Of a stretch of 64,000 bases of DNA, positions 24,319 to 32,854 are shown piece by piece; position 1 is the first letter of the stretch; each line of letters starts with the position of its first letter. A program made the position numbers and the translations under genes. The DNA is from Rhizobium sp. BK602 (GTDB lineage: Bacteria; Pseudomonadota; Alphaproteobacteria; Rhizobiales; Rhizobiaceae), in NCBI RefSeq assembly GCF_014195095.1, contig NZ_JACIBC010000006.1, positions 434,001 through 498,000 on the forward strand, in the 5' to 3' direction. A model generated the notes under the pieces. That model did not search any database, was not told the DNA's origin, and worked only from the letters and a program-made list of their open reading frames with translations.

Positions 24319-25290
24319 ATGACCAGACCCCGCATTCTCGTGACCCGGCGCTGGCCGTCGGCGGTGGAAGCTGTCCTGTCCGAGCGTTTCGATGTGGTGC
24401 TCAACACGAGCGACGCCGCCCTCGATCCAGGGCAATTGCGAGAGGCGCTGCTGACCTTCGACGCCGTGCTGCCGACCGTTTCCGACAGGCTGCCATCAAC
24501 GCTTTTCGAGGGCGATGCGATCAGAACGAAGATCCTCGGCAATTTCGGCGTCGGCTTCAATCATATCGATATCGCCGCCGCCAAGGCGAAGGGCATCGTC
24601 GTCACCAATACGCCGGGCGTTTTGACCGATTGCACCGCCGATATCGCCATGTTGCTGCTGCTGTCTGTCGCCCGTCGTGGCGGGGAAGGGGAACGCGAGC
24701 TGCGGGCCGGCCAATGGAGCGGCTGGCGGCCGACGCATCTGATCGGCACGAAGGTTACGGGCAAGACCGTGGGGATCATCGGTTTCGGCCGTATCGGCAG
24801 GGCATTCGCACAGCGCTGCCATTTCGGCTTCGGCATGGATGTCGTTTTCTACAATCGCTCCGCCATCGATCCGATGGAGGCAGCCCGTTACGGCGCAATG
24901 CAATTGCCGACGATCGAGGAGGTGCTTGCCGTCTCCGATTTCGTGTCGCTGCATTGCCCCGGCGGCGCGGAAAACCGTCATCTGATGAATGCCGACCGTT
25001 TTGCGGCGATGAAGCGGCAAGCATTCCTGATCAACACGGCCCGTGGCGATGTCGTCGACGAGGCGGCACTGATCGCGGCGCTGGAACAGGGCATCATCCG
25101 GGGCGCCGGCCTCGACGTCTATGAGACGGAGCCGAGCGTGCCTGAGCGGTTGAAGGCGATGGAAAATGTCGTGCTGTTGCCGCATCTCGGCAGCGCGACG
25201 GAGGAGACGCGCACCGCCATGGGCATGAAGGTGGTGGACAATATCACCGCTTTTTTTGCAGGGCGCGAGCCGCCGGACCGGGTGGTCTGA
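24319..25290 (+). CDS. D-2-hydroxyacid dehydrogenase (glyoxylate/hydroxypyruvate reductase type)
   Basis: 323 residues. The NAD(P)-binding motif is GKTVGIIGFGRIGRAFAQRC (about residue 155 on). The catalytic Arg lies in INTARGDVVDEAALIAAL, the Glu in GAGLDVYETEPSV, and the His in LLPHLGSATEETR. Residues 70-105 (ILGNFGVGFNHIDIAAAKAK) are typical of the D-glycerate dehydrogenase branch. Likely substrates are glyoxylate or hydroxypyruvate, but motifs do not settle this. AGGAGG precedes the ATG. It is convergent with the response regulator gene. Confidence 0.88.
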   Translation: MTRPRILVTRRWPSAVEAVLSERFDVVLNTSDAALDPGQLREALLTFDAVLPTVSDRLPSTLFEGDAIRTKILGNFGVGFNHIDIAAAKAKGIVVTNTPGVLTDCTADIAMLLLLSVARRGGEGERELRAGQWSGWRPTHLIGTKVTGKTVGIIGFGRIGRAFAQRCHFGFGMDVVFYNRSAIDPMEAARYGAMQLPTIEEVLAVSDFVSLHCPGGAENRHLMNADRFAAMKRQAFLINTARGDVVDEAALIAALEQGIIRGAGLDVYETEPSVPERLKAMENVVLLPHLGSATEETRTAMGMKVVDNITAFFAGREPPDRVV

Positions 25291-25313
25291 CGCGGCTTCC
25301 TGTCGAGCGGGCG

Positions 25314-26237
25314 TCACACCTCATGCAGCACATGCGCCGCCTTGACGGCGGCCGAAGCCCGGTTTTCGACGCCGAGCTTCACGTAGATCTGTTCCAGATG
25401 CTTGTTCACCGTGCGGGCGGAGAGGCCGAGAATCTCGCCGATATCGCGGTTTGATTTGCCTTTGGCGATCCAGAGCAGCACTTCGGATTCACGCTGGGTC
25501 AGCGCGAAATGCTGCCGCAGGATGCCGTCGTCGGCGCGCTGATTGGTGGCGGTCAGCCGGAAGAGATATTCATCCGGGCCGATGGCGCCGAGGAAGGCGA
25601 ATTGCAGGGCCGCCTGTCCGCCATTGTTGATGGAGATCGGATTGTCGCGTGCCGTCCCCACGCGGTCTCGGTCACGCATGAAGGCGGCGATGTGCCGCGA
25701 GGCTAGCTCCAGCCCGTCATCGCTGCCGGTGGCGGCGTTGATGAGGCGGGTTGCCTGCGGCGTCGACCAATGGATCGCGCCATTGCCCTTGACCGCCAGC
25801 AGATGCCGGCCGGCCGCATCGAGCGCGACGCGGGCGCTCTGGGCGGAGCGGGCATTGCGCAGATGGACGCGGATGCGGGCGCGCAACTCGTCGACATTGA
25901 TCGGCTTGGTGAGATAGTCGACGCCGCCCGATTCCAGCGCATGCACCACATGCTCGGTCTCGGTCAGGCCGGTCATGAAGACGACGGGGGTCTGGGCGAT
26001 GCCGGCATTGGCCTTCAGCCGCCGGCAGGTTTCGAAACCGTCCATCGACGGCATGACGGCATCGAGCAGGATCAGGTCCGGGGTGATACGCTCGACGATG
26101 TTCAGCGCCGCCGCGCCAGAGGTGGCGATCAGCACGGAGAAGCCCGATTGCTCGAGCGCGTCGGTGAGGAAGCCGAGCGCCTCGGGCGAGTCGTCCACCA
26201 GCAGGACTATATCGCGGGGAAGGGCGAGCTCAGCCAA
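25314..26237 (-). CDS. Response regulator with LuxR-type DNA-binding domain
   Basis: 307 residues. The N-terminal receiver has VDD (residues 14-16), Asp59 in PDLILLDAVMPSMDG, and Lys in DYLTKPINVDEL. A middle region of about 100 residues (150-240) has PAS-like character. The C-terminal LuxR/FixJ helix-turn-helix reads LTQRESEVLLWIAKGKSNRD, then SARTVNKHLEQIYVKL. Its start overlaps the stop of the hybrid kinase gene by eight bases, so the two form one operon and very probably one signalling pair. The likely target is the divergent urt operon. Confidence 0.9.
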   Translation of the reverse strand: MAELALPRDIVLLVDDSPEALGFLTDALEQSGFSVLIATSGAAALNIVERITPDLILLDAVMPSMDGFETCRRLKANAGIAQTPVVFMTGLTETEHVVHALESGGVDYLTKPINVDELRARIRVHLRNARSAQSARVALDAAGRHLLAVKGNGAIHWSTPQATRLINAATGSDDGLELASRHIAAFMRDRDRVGTARDNPISINNGGQAALQFAFLGAIGPDEYLFRLTATNQRADDGILRQHFALTQRESEVLLWIAKGKSNRDIGEILGLSARTVNKHLEQIYVKLGVENRASAAVKAAHVLHEV

Positions 26238-29200
26238 TCGGTTCTACCTTTTCAGTGTCGAATTTGCGCAGGACATTCAGGAAGCCGTCGAGATCGAAAG
26301 CCTGGACATGGGTGCGCAAGGCGTCGGTGAAAGGTTGATTTTCATCCAGCTTCGCGAGGTCCGCAAGTTTCGCCTCGATGCCCCTGACATAGCCTATCTC
26401 GGCAAGGCGCATCAACTCACGCACATGCTCTGTCCCTGGACTCTTCAACGGCGGCGGCGGTTTCGGCAGGGCTGGCGCGGAGGCATCGGCATAGACCCAT
26501 TTCAGGCCGAGATGCAGGGCGAGCTTGTCGTGAAGCTGGCGGATGTCGACCGGCTTTGCGATGGCGTCGTTATGGCTGTCGTCGCTATCGGCGGCAGCCG
26601 CGCCGTCGCCGATATTGGCCGACAGCATCAGGATCGGCGCCGTCTGCCCGTTTTCCCTGAGACGTGAGACGAGCTGCCAGCCATTCATGCCGGGCATGGA
26701 AATATCGACCAGGAAAAGGTCCGGCTTGATCCCCTCGATCAGCGTCAGGCAATCAGGCCCGCCGGCCGCCGTCAGCACGATGAAGTCGAGCGGCGACAGC
26801 ACCTCGCGCATCAGCTCGCGATGATCCTCATTGTCGTCGACGACGACGATAGTGCGGCGCGGGCCTTCGTAGCCGGCCACCCGCTGCTCCTGCGCCGGCG
26901 GCTTCATCGGCCGTATGACCGCCGACAGCATCAGGCGCACCCGGAAGGTCGAGCCCTTGTCCTTCTCGCTGGCAACGGCGATCTCGCCGCCGAGCGTGTT
27001 GGTCAGCAGCTGCGTGATGGTGAGGCCAAGGCCGAGACCGGGCATCGGGCGGATGCTGTCGGCCTCGCCACGCTGGAAGGGTTCGTAGATGCGGGTGATG
27101 TCCTTCTCGGCGATCCCGCGGCCGGTGTCGGCGACGGTGAAGGTCGCGACCTGGCTGCGATAGCCGACCTCGAAGCGGACGTTGCCGGCATCGGTGAATT
27201 TGATGGCGTTGGAGAGCAGGTTGACGAGGATCTGGCGCAGGCGCTTCTCGTCGGTGCGGACATAGTCAGGCAGGGCGGCGGAGCGTTCGTGGATGAAGGC
27301 GAGCCCCTTGGCCTGCGCCTGCGGGCGGAACATGTCGACGATCTGGTCGAGGAAATCCTGGATGTTGATCTCGTTGGAATAGACCTGCAGGCGCCCGGCC
27401 TCGATCTTGGAAATATCCAGCAGCCCGTCGATCAGGCCGGAGAGATGCTCGGCGCTGCGGCGAATGACCTTCAGGGATGATTGCCTGGGGGCCGGAATGG
27501 TCTCGTCGCGTTCGAGGATCTGGGCATAGCCGAGTACGGCGTTCAGCGGCGTGCGCAGTTCGTGGCTGAGGCCGACGACATAGCGGCTTTTGGCGCGGTT
27601 GGCGGCTTCGGCCGCCTCCTTGGCGCTCTGCAATGCGGCGTCCGTCTTCTTGTGGGCGGCGATCTCCTTCAAGAGAAGCGTGTTCTGGCGTGAGGATTCC
27701 TCCTCGGCGACGACGCGGCTGTCATGGGCGAGCACATAGAACCAGCAGACGACGCCGGCGATGACGGCAAAGACGAAGAAGACGATGAGGATCGTGCGAT
27801 CGACCACTTGCGCCGTCTCCGGTGAGGCGGCGCCCACCTGATGCGCGATCATCGCCAGGATGGCGCCGACGGCCGTTAGCGCCACGGCCACCGCGATGCC
27901 GTAGCGGCCGAGACGCGTGGCGAGCCTTGCGACGATGCTCTCCGGCAGCAAGGTCTTGGCGACGGTGCCGACCTGCGTGTTCAGCCGTGCCTTCGGCTTG
28001 CACATGTCGTGGCAGCGGCTGTCGAGCGAGCAGCAGAGGGAACAGATCGGCGCGGCATAGGCCGGGCACCAGGCCATGTCCTCCGGTTCGAACGGGTGCT
28101 CGCAGACCGAGCAGGTGATGGTGGTCAGGCTCTTCCAGCTCTGGCGCGGCTTGCGGGCGAGATAGAACTTGCCCTTGGTGGCCCAGGCGATGGCCGGCGA
28201 GGCGATGAGCGCGACGATCAGGGTGATATAGGGGGCGAGCGAGGCGGCGACGGCACCGAAGGCGCCGAAATGGGCGATGAGGGAGATCGTCGCGGAGAGC
28301 GCCATGGCGCCGAGGCCTACCGGGTTGATGTCGTAGAGATGGGCACGCTTGAATTCGATGCCGGGCGGGGCAAGGCCGAGCGGCTTGTTGATGAAGAGGT
28401 CAGCGGAGATGGTGCAGAGCCAGGCCATGGCGATGATCGAGAAGATGCCGAGCGTCTCTTCGAGCAGCTTGTAGATGCCGAGTTCCATCAACAGCAGCGC
28501 GATGGCGACATTGAAGACGAGCCATATGACGCGGCCGGGATGGCTATGCGTCAGCCGCGAGAAGAAGTTCGACCAGGCGAGCGAGCCGGCATAGGCGTTC
28601 ATCACGTTGATCTTCAACTGCGAGACCATGACGAAGGCCGCCATCAAGAGCAGCGCAGCATTGTGCCAGGGGATCATGTAGCCGAAGGCGGTGAGATACA
28701 TTTGTGCGGGGTCGGCGGCGCGATCCGCCGGCACGCCGGAGCTCAGCGTCAGGACGACGAGGAAGGAGCCGGCCAGAAGCTTCGGCGCGCCGATGATCAC
28801 CCAGCCCGGACCGGCAAGGAAGATCACCAGGCGATGCCGCCATTTGCGGTGGCCTTCCGGCGGCAGGAAGCGCAGGAAGTCGGCCTGCTCGCCGATCTGC
28901 GACATCAGCGCCAGGATGACGGCGGAGGCCGCGCCGAACTCCACCAGATTGAAGGGTGCGGCCGTGCCCGGCATGCTCGCGGCATGATGGATGCCGGCGA
29001 AGGCCCGCCAGAGATCGAATTTGCCCCAGTCGGAAAAGGCGATGAAGACGAAGGGCAGGATGTTGAGGACGATCCAGAAGGGCTGGGTCAGCAATTGAAA
29101 CCGGCTGATCAGACTGACGCCGTGCGTCACCAGCGGAATGACCATGACCGCGCTGACGATGTAGCCGATCCACAGGGGGATGCCGAGCGTCAGCTCCAGC

Positions 29201-29619
29201 GCGCCCGACATGATCGATGCCTCGATCGCGAACAGCATGAAGGTGAAGCTGGCATAGATCAGCGAGGTGATGGTCGAGCCGATATAGCCGAAGCTCGCGC
29301 CGCGCGTCAGCAGGTCGATGTCGACGCCATGACGAATGGCGTAGCGGCTGATCGGCAGGCCGATCGCCAGCATGGCGAGGCTGGCGACGATGATGGCGTA
29401 AAAGGCGTTGGTGGTGCCGTAGGAGAGCGTGATGGCGCCGCCGATCGCCTCCAGCGCCAGGAAGGAAATGGCGCCGATCGCCGTCTGCGAGATGCGCTGC
29501 GAGGAGAATTGCCGGGCGCTCTTGGCGGTGAAGCGCAGGGCATAGTCTTCCAGCGTCTGGTTCGCGACCCAGCGATTGTATTCGCGTCTCACTGGAATGA
29601 TGCGTTGCCGCGCGGCCAT
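26230..29619 (-). CDS. NCS1-type permease fused to a hybrid histidine kinase
   Basis: 1129 residues. Residues about 20-480 form an NCS1 (purine/cytosine/allantoin) transporter-like membrane domain with about 12 helices, for example AIGAISFLALEAIGGAITLS and AGPGWVIIGAPKLLAGSFLV. A Cys-rich segment follows at about 500-550 (CSVCEHPFEPEDMAWCP, CSLCCSLDSRCHDMCK), able to bind metal. A pair of helices leads into the kinase: H-box LSHELRTPLNAVLGYAQIL with His686, N-box VNLLSNAIKFTDAGNV, G-boxes ADTGRGIAEKD and GLGLGLTITQLL. A receiver follows (DLFLVDISMPGMNGWQ, Asp near 972), then a helical tail of about 90 residues. It probably senses a nitrogen compound through the permease domain. It is divergent from urtA. 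Confidence 0.93.
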   Translation of the reverse strand: MAARQRIIPVRREYNRWVANQTLEDYALRFTAKSARQFSSQRISQTAIGAISFLALEAIGGAITLSYGTTNAFYAIIVASLAMLAIGLPISRYAIRHGVDIDLLTRGASFGYIGSTITSLIYASFTFMLFAIEASIMSGALELTLGIPLWIGYIVSAVMVIPLVTHGVSLISRFQLLTQPFWIVLNILPFVFIAFSDWGKFDLWRAFAGIHHAASMPGTAAPFNLVEFGAASAVILALMSQIGEQADFLRFLPPEGHRKWRHRLVIFLAGPGWVIIGAPKLLAGSFLVVLTLSSGVPADRAADPAQMYLTAFGYMIPWHNAALLLMAAFVMVSQLKINVMNAYAGSLAWSNFFSRLTHSHPGRVIWLVFNVAIALLLMELGIYKLLEETLGIFSIIAMAWLCTISADLFINKPLGLAPPGIEFKRAHLYDINPVGLGAMALSATISLIAHFGAFGAVAASLAPYITLIVALIASPAIAWATKGKFYLARKPRQSWKSLTTITCSVCEHPFEPEDMAWCPAYAAPICSLCCSLDSRCHDMCKPKARLNTQVGTVAKTLLPESIVARLATRLGRYGIAVAVALTAVGAILAMIAHQVGAASPETAQVVDRTILIVFFVFAVIAGVVCWFYVLAHDSRVVAEEESSRQNTLLLKEIAAHKKTDAALQSAKEAAEAANRAKSRYVVGLSHELRTPLNAVLGYAQILERDETIPAPRQSSLKVIRRSAEHLSGLIDGLLDISKIEAGRLQVYSNEINIQDFLDQIVDMFRPQAQAKGLAFIHERSAALPDYVRTDEKRLRQILVNLLSNAIKFTDAGNVRFEVGYRSQVATFTVADTGRGIAEKDITRIYEPFQRGEADSIRPMPGLGLGLTITQLLTNTLGGEIAVASEKDKGSTFRVRLMLSAVIRPMKPPAQEQRVAGYEGPRRTIVVVDDNEDHRELMREVLSPLDFIVLTAAGGPDCLTLIEGIKPDLFLVDISMPGMNGWQLVSRLRENGQTAPILMLSANIGDGAAAADSDDSHNDAIAKPVDIRQLHDKLALHLGLKWVYADASAPALPKPPPPLKSPGTEHVRELMRLAEIGYVRGIEAKLADLAKLDENQPFTDALRTHVQAFDLDGFLNVLRKFDTEKVEPIG

Positions 29620-29866
29620 GCTTACCCTTCAGCAGTCCTGCTCATGACGATCCGGCCGATACAATCCGGCAAGTCTGATCCATGTGGTAACACGGATCGG
29701 CGCGGTCCTTAAGGGCGTGTGATGCGCATATGCTGCACATTTCGCCCCGGCTCCTACGTCATATTACGTATGTGGTTTCCCCTGGCGCTGCCGGATAGTC
29801 GGGTCAGGCAACGGTCGATGTTGGTTTTACGGACCGTTGCGGTAGACAAAAAGAGGGGAACTACGG
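29620..29866. promoter_or_regulatory. Divergent region between the permease-kinase and urtA
   Basis: 247 bases. It holds the palindrome GCATATGC (29726-29733) and the TACGT direct repeat (29755-29769). GAGGGGAAC before the urtA ATG is its Shine-Dalgarno. Confidence 0.5.
29755..29769. promoter_or_regulatory. TACGT direct repeat, candidate regulator site upstream of urtA
   Basis: TACGTCATATTACGT is two TACGT words exactly ten bases apart. The two words also form the inverted pair ACGT/ACGT. One-turn spacing suits a dimeric LuxR/FixJ-type regulator such as the neighbouring one. Confidence 0.4.
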
Positions 29867-31156
29867 ATGAAATTCAAGACTCTCGTCTCTAGCGCGCTGC
29901 TTGGCGCCATCATGTCGACGACCGCATTCCACGGGGCGTTTGCCGCCGACGACACCATCAAGGTCGGCGTCCTGCATTCGCTTTCCGGCACCATGGCGAT
30001 TTCGGAAACGACGCTGAAGGATGCCATGTTGATGCTCATCGACGAGCAGAACAAGAAGGGCGGCGTTCTCGGCAAGAAGCTTGAGCCCGTCGTCGTCGAT
30101 CCGGCTTCCGACTGGCCGCTCTTCGCCGAAAAGGCGCGCGAGCTGATCCAGAAGGACAAGGTTTCGGCCGTCTTCGGCTGCTGGACCTCGGTATCGCGCA
30201 AGTCGGTCCTGCCGGTCTTCAAGGAACTGAATTCGATCCTGTTCTATCCGGTCCAGTTCGAAGGCGAGGAGTCTGAGCGCAACGTCTTCTACACGGGTGC
30301 GGCGCCGAACCAGCAGGCGATTCCCGCCGTCGATTACCTGATGCAGAATGAAGGCGTGCAGCGCTGGGTGCTCGAAGGCACGGACTATGTCTATCCGCGC
30401 ACGACCAACAAGATCCTCGAAGCCTATCTGAAGTCCAAGGGCGTCAAGGACGAAGACATCATCATCAACTACACGCCGTTCGGCTTCTCCGACTGGCAGA
30501 CGGAAGTCTCGAAGATCAAGGCCTTCGGCGCGGCCGGCAAGAAGACCGCCGTCGTTTCCACCATCAATGGCGACGCCAATGTTCCCTTCTACAAGGAACT
30601 CGGCAACCAGGGCGTCAAGGCCGAGGATATCCCGGTCGTCGCCTTCTCGGTCGGTGAAGAAGAGCTGGCCGGTGTCGACACCAAGCCGCTGGTCGGACAT
30701 CTCGCCGCCTGGAACTACTTCCAGTCCGTCGACACGCCGGCCAATGCCGAATTCATCAAGGAGTGGCACGCCTATACCAAGAACGACAAGCGCGTCACCA
30801 ACGACCCGATGGAAGCTGCCTATATCGGCTTCAACATGTGGGTGAAGGCTGTCGAAAAGGCCGGCAGCACAGACCCGGACAAGGTCATCGATGCGCTGGT
30901 CGGCGTTTCCGTTCCGAACCTCACCGGCGGCTACGCCACCATGATGCCGAACCACTACATCACCAAGCCGGTGCTGATCGGCGAAGTGCAGGAGAACGGC
31001 CAGTTCGACGTCGTGTCGCAGACCCCTGCCGTGGTCGGCAAGGAGTGGTCCAACTATCTGCCCGACAGCAAGGACCTGATCTCGGATTGGCGCATGCCGC
31101 TGAACTGCGGCAACTTCAACGTTTCCACCGGCAAATGCGGCGGCAAAGGTTCCTGA
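29867..31156 (+). CDS. urtA: Urea ABC transporter substrate-binding protein UrtA
   Basis: Periplasmic urea-binding protein of 429 residues. The signal peptide is about 26 residues, ending FHGAFA. The mature part opens DDTIKVGVLHSLSGTMAISE and carries the UrtA-typical stretches VFGCWTSVSRKSVLPVFKEL, LFYPVQFEGEESERNVFYTG and RWVLEGTDYVYPRTTNKILE. It is first in urtABCDE, a high-affinity urea importer usually induced under nitrogen limitation. Urease genes follow the transporter, so imported urea is hydrolysed at once. Confidence 0.95.
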   Translation: MKFKTLVSSALLGAIMSTTAFHGAFAADDTIKVGVLHSLSGTMAISETTLKDAMLMLIDEQNKKGGVLGKKLEPVVVDPASDWPLFAEKARELIQKDKVSAVFGCWTSVSRKSVLPVFKELNSILFYPVQFEGEESERNVFYTGAAPNQQAIPAVDYLMQNEGVQRWVLEGTDYVYPRTTNKILEAYLKSKGVKDEDIIINYTPFGFSDWQTEVSKIKAFGAAGKKTAVVSTINGDANVPFYKELGNQGVKAEDIPVVAFSVGEEELAGVDTKPLVGHLAAWNYFQSVDTPANAEFIKEWHAYTKNDKRVTNDPMEAAYIGFNMWVKAVEKAGSTDPDKVIDALVGVSVPNLTGGYATMMPNHYITKPVLIGEVQENGQFDVVSQTPAVVGKEWSNYLPDSKDLISDWRMPLNCGNFNVSTGKCGGKGS

Positions 31157-31180
31157 GTTCCGCCGATTTGAAGCAAGACC

Positions 31181-31208
31181 GCCGCGGGCATGCTCCTTTG
31201 CCCGCGGC
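31181..31208 (+). other. Intercistronic hairpin between urtA and urtB
   Basis: GCCGCGGGCA/TGCCCGCGGC (31181-31190 and 31199-31208) is a perfect 10-bp stem without a T tract. Such hairpins often protect the binding-protein mRNA and lower readthrough into the permease genes. Confidence 0.6.
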
Positions 31209-31228
31209 AGCTTGAGGGGACAAGCGCG

Positions 31229-32854
31229 ATGTTCGACACATTCATTTACCGCACGATCCTGGCCCTGGTGGCCGGCTTTTGCCTGATGCTGGTGGTGACC
31301 GCCACGGCGCTGCACGCCCAGGAGGATGCGCATGGTCTCATCAATGCGCTCGGCCCGGCGAATTTCCAGCAGGCCGACGAGATCGTCAAAAACCTGGCAA
31401 AGACCGGCGATCCCAAAGTGGTGCCGGCCCTGCAGGCATTTTCGGATGGGGATCTCTATGTCCGCAAATCCGATAATCAGGTCTTCATCGCGAAATCCTC
31501 CGGCGACGGGATGGCCCTGACCGATCCGCTCACGGGGCAGACGGTCGGTCAGGAAGCCAAGGCCAATCTCGGCAAGATCAAGATCAACAACAATCTGCGC
31601 CGCTCGGTTCGTGCGGCACTCGGCGGGCTGACGCTGATGAGCCCGGATCGAGGCGTCCGGCTCGAGGCCGCGCAATCGGTGCTGAAGGCGCCGAGCGCGG
31701 ATTCGCTGGAGGCGCTCGAAGCGGCGCTCCAGGGCGAAAAGGATAGTGAAATCCGCGGTGTTCTCGAAAGAGCCCGCGCCGTTGCCGTGCTCGGTTCCGA
31801 TCGCCCTCTGGAGCAAAAGAAGGCGGCGATCGAGACGATCAAAAACGAAGGCGGGCGCGACGCCATCGGCATCCTCTCCTCGGTTTCCGTCGATGACAGC
31901 CTCAAGCCCGATATCGCCGCCGCCATTGCCGGCATTCAGGATCAATTGGCGATCTGGGATGCGGCGCAGAACGTCTGGTACGGTCTGTCGCTCGGCTCGG
32001 TGCTGCTGCTGGCCGCCATCGGCCTTGCGATTACCTTCGGTGTCATGGGCATCATCAACATGGCGCATGGCGAGATGGTGATGCTCGGCGCCTATTCCAC
32101 CTTCATGGTGCAGAGCGTCATCCGTTCCCGTTATCCCGAGCTGTTCGACTGGTCGCTGGCGATCGCCCTGCCGGTGGCGTTTCTGGTGACCGGTGCTGTC
32201 GGCCTGGTCATTGAGCGTGGCGTCATCCGCTTTCTCTATGGCCGGCCGCTGGAAACGCTGCTCGCCACCTGGGGCATTTCGCTGATCCTGCAGCAGGCGG
32301 TGCGCTCGATCTTCGGACCGACCAATCAGGAGGTGGGCAATCCCTCCTGGATGTCCGGCTCCTTCGATATCGGCTATCTCTCGATCACCTGGAACCGTCT
32401 CTGGATCATCGTTTTTGCACTCGGCGTCTTCGTTGCCTTGCTGCTGCTGCTCAAGCGCTCGGCCTTCGGCCTGCAGATGCGGGCGGTGACGCAGAACCGG
32501 CGTATGGCCTCCTCGATGGGCATTCGCACGCCCTGGGTCGATGCCTTCACCTTTGCGCTCGGCTCCGGCATCGCCGGCATGGCAGGCGTTGCGCTCTCGC
32601 AGATCGATAACGTCTCGCCGAACCTCGGCCAGAGCTACATCATCGACAGTTTCATGGTCGTGGTGTTCGGTGGCGTCGGCAATCTCTGGGGCACGCTGGT
32701 CGGCGCCTTCTCGCTCGGCATTCTCAACAAGTTCCTCGAACCCTATGCGGGCGCTGTGCTCGGCAAGATCCTGGTTCTCGTCCTCATTATCCTCTTCATC
32801 CAGAAACGTCCGCGTGGGCTCTTCGCCCTCAAGGGAAGGGCGGTGGAAGCATGA
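31229..32854 (+). CDS. urtB: Urea ABC transporter permease UrtB
   Basis: 541 residues. A signal-like hydrophobic N terminus precedes a domain of about 230 residues outside the membrane (EQKKAAIETIKNEGGRDAIG), as known in UrtB. The LivH-like permease follows: WYGLSLGSVLLLAAIGLAIT, GVMGIINMAHGEMVMLGAYS, VVFGGVGNLWGTLVGAFSLG. I take the ATG at 31229, after TTGAGGGG, over an in-frame codon at 31190. It overlaps urtC by four bases (ATGA). Confidence 0.93.
   Translation: MFDTFIYRTILALVAGFCLMLVVTATALHAQEDAHGLINALGPANFQQADEIVKNLAKTGDPKVVPALQAFSDGDLYVRKSDNQVFIAKSSGDGMALTDPLTGQTVGQEAKANLGKIKINNNLRRSVRAALGGLTLMSPDRGVRLEAAQSVLKAPSADSLEALEAALQGEKDSEIRGVLERARAVAVLGSDRPLEQKKAAIETIKNEGGRDAIGILSSVSVDDSLKPDIAAAIAGIQDQLAIWDAAQNVWYGLSLGSVLLLAAIGLAITFGVMGIINMAHGEMVMLGAYSTFMVQSVIRSRYPELFDWSLAIALPVAFLVTGAVGLVIERGVIRFLYGRPLETLLATWGISLILQQAVRSIFGPTNQEVGNPSWMSGSFDIGYLSITWNRLWIIVFALGVFVALLLLLKRSAFGLQMRAVTQNRRMASSMGIRTPWVDAFTFALGSGIAGMAGVALSQIDNVSPNLGQSYIIDSFMVVVFGGVGNLWGTLVGAFSLGILNKFLEPYAGAVLGKILVLVLIILFIQKRPRGLFALKGRAVEA

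Noticed and set aside
28009..29712. Plus-strand open frame of 567 codons
   Set aside because: It lies antisense to the permease-kinase gene. It is highly charged and His/Asp/Glu-rich with no family motif, as expected for the reverse strand of GC-rich coding DNA.
29861..32068. Minus-strand open frame of 735 codons
   Set aside because: It is antisense to urtA and urtB. It shows the same charged shadow composition and has no start signal.
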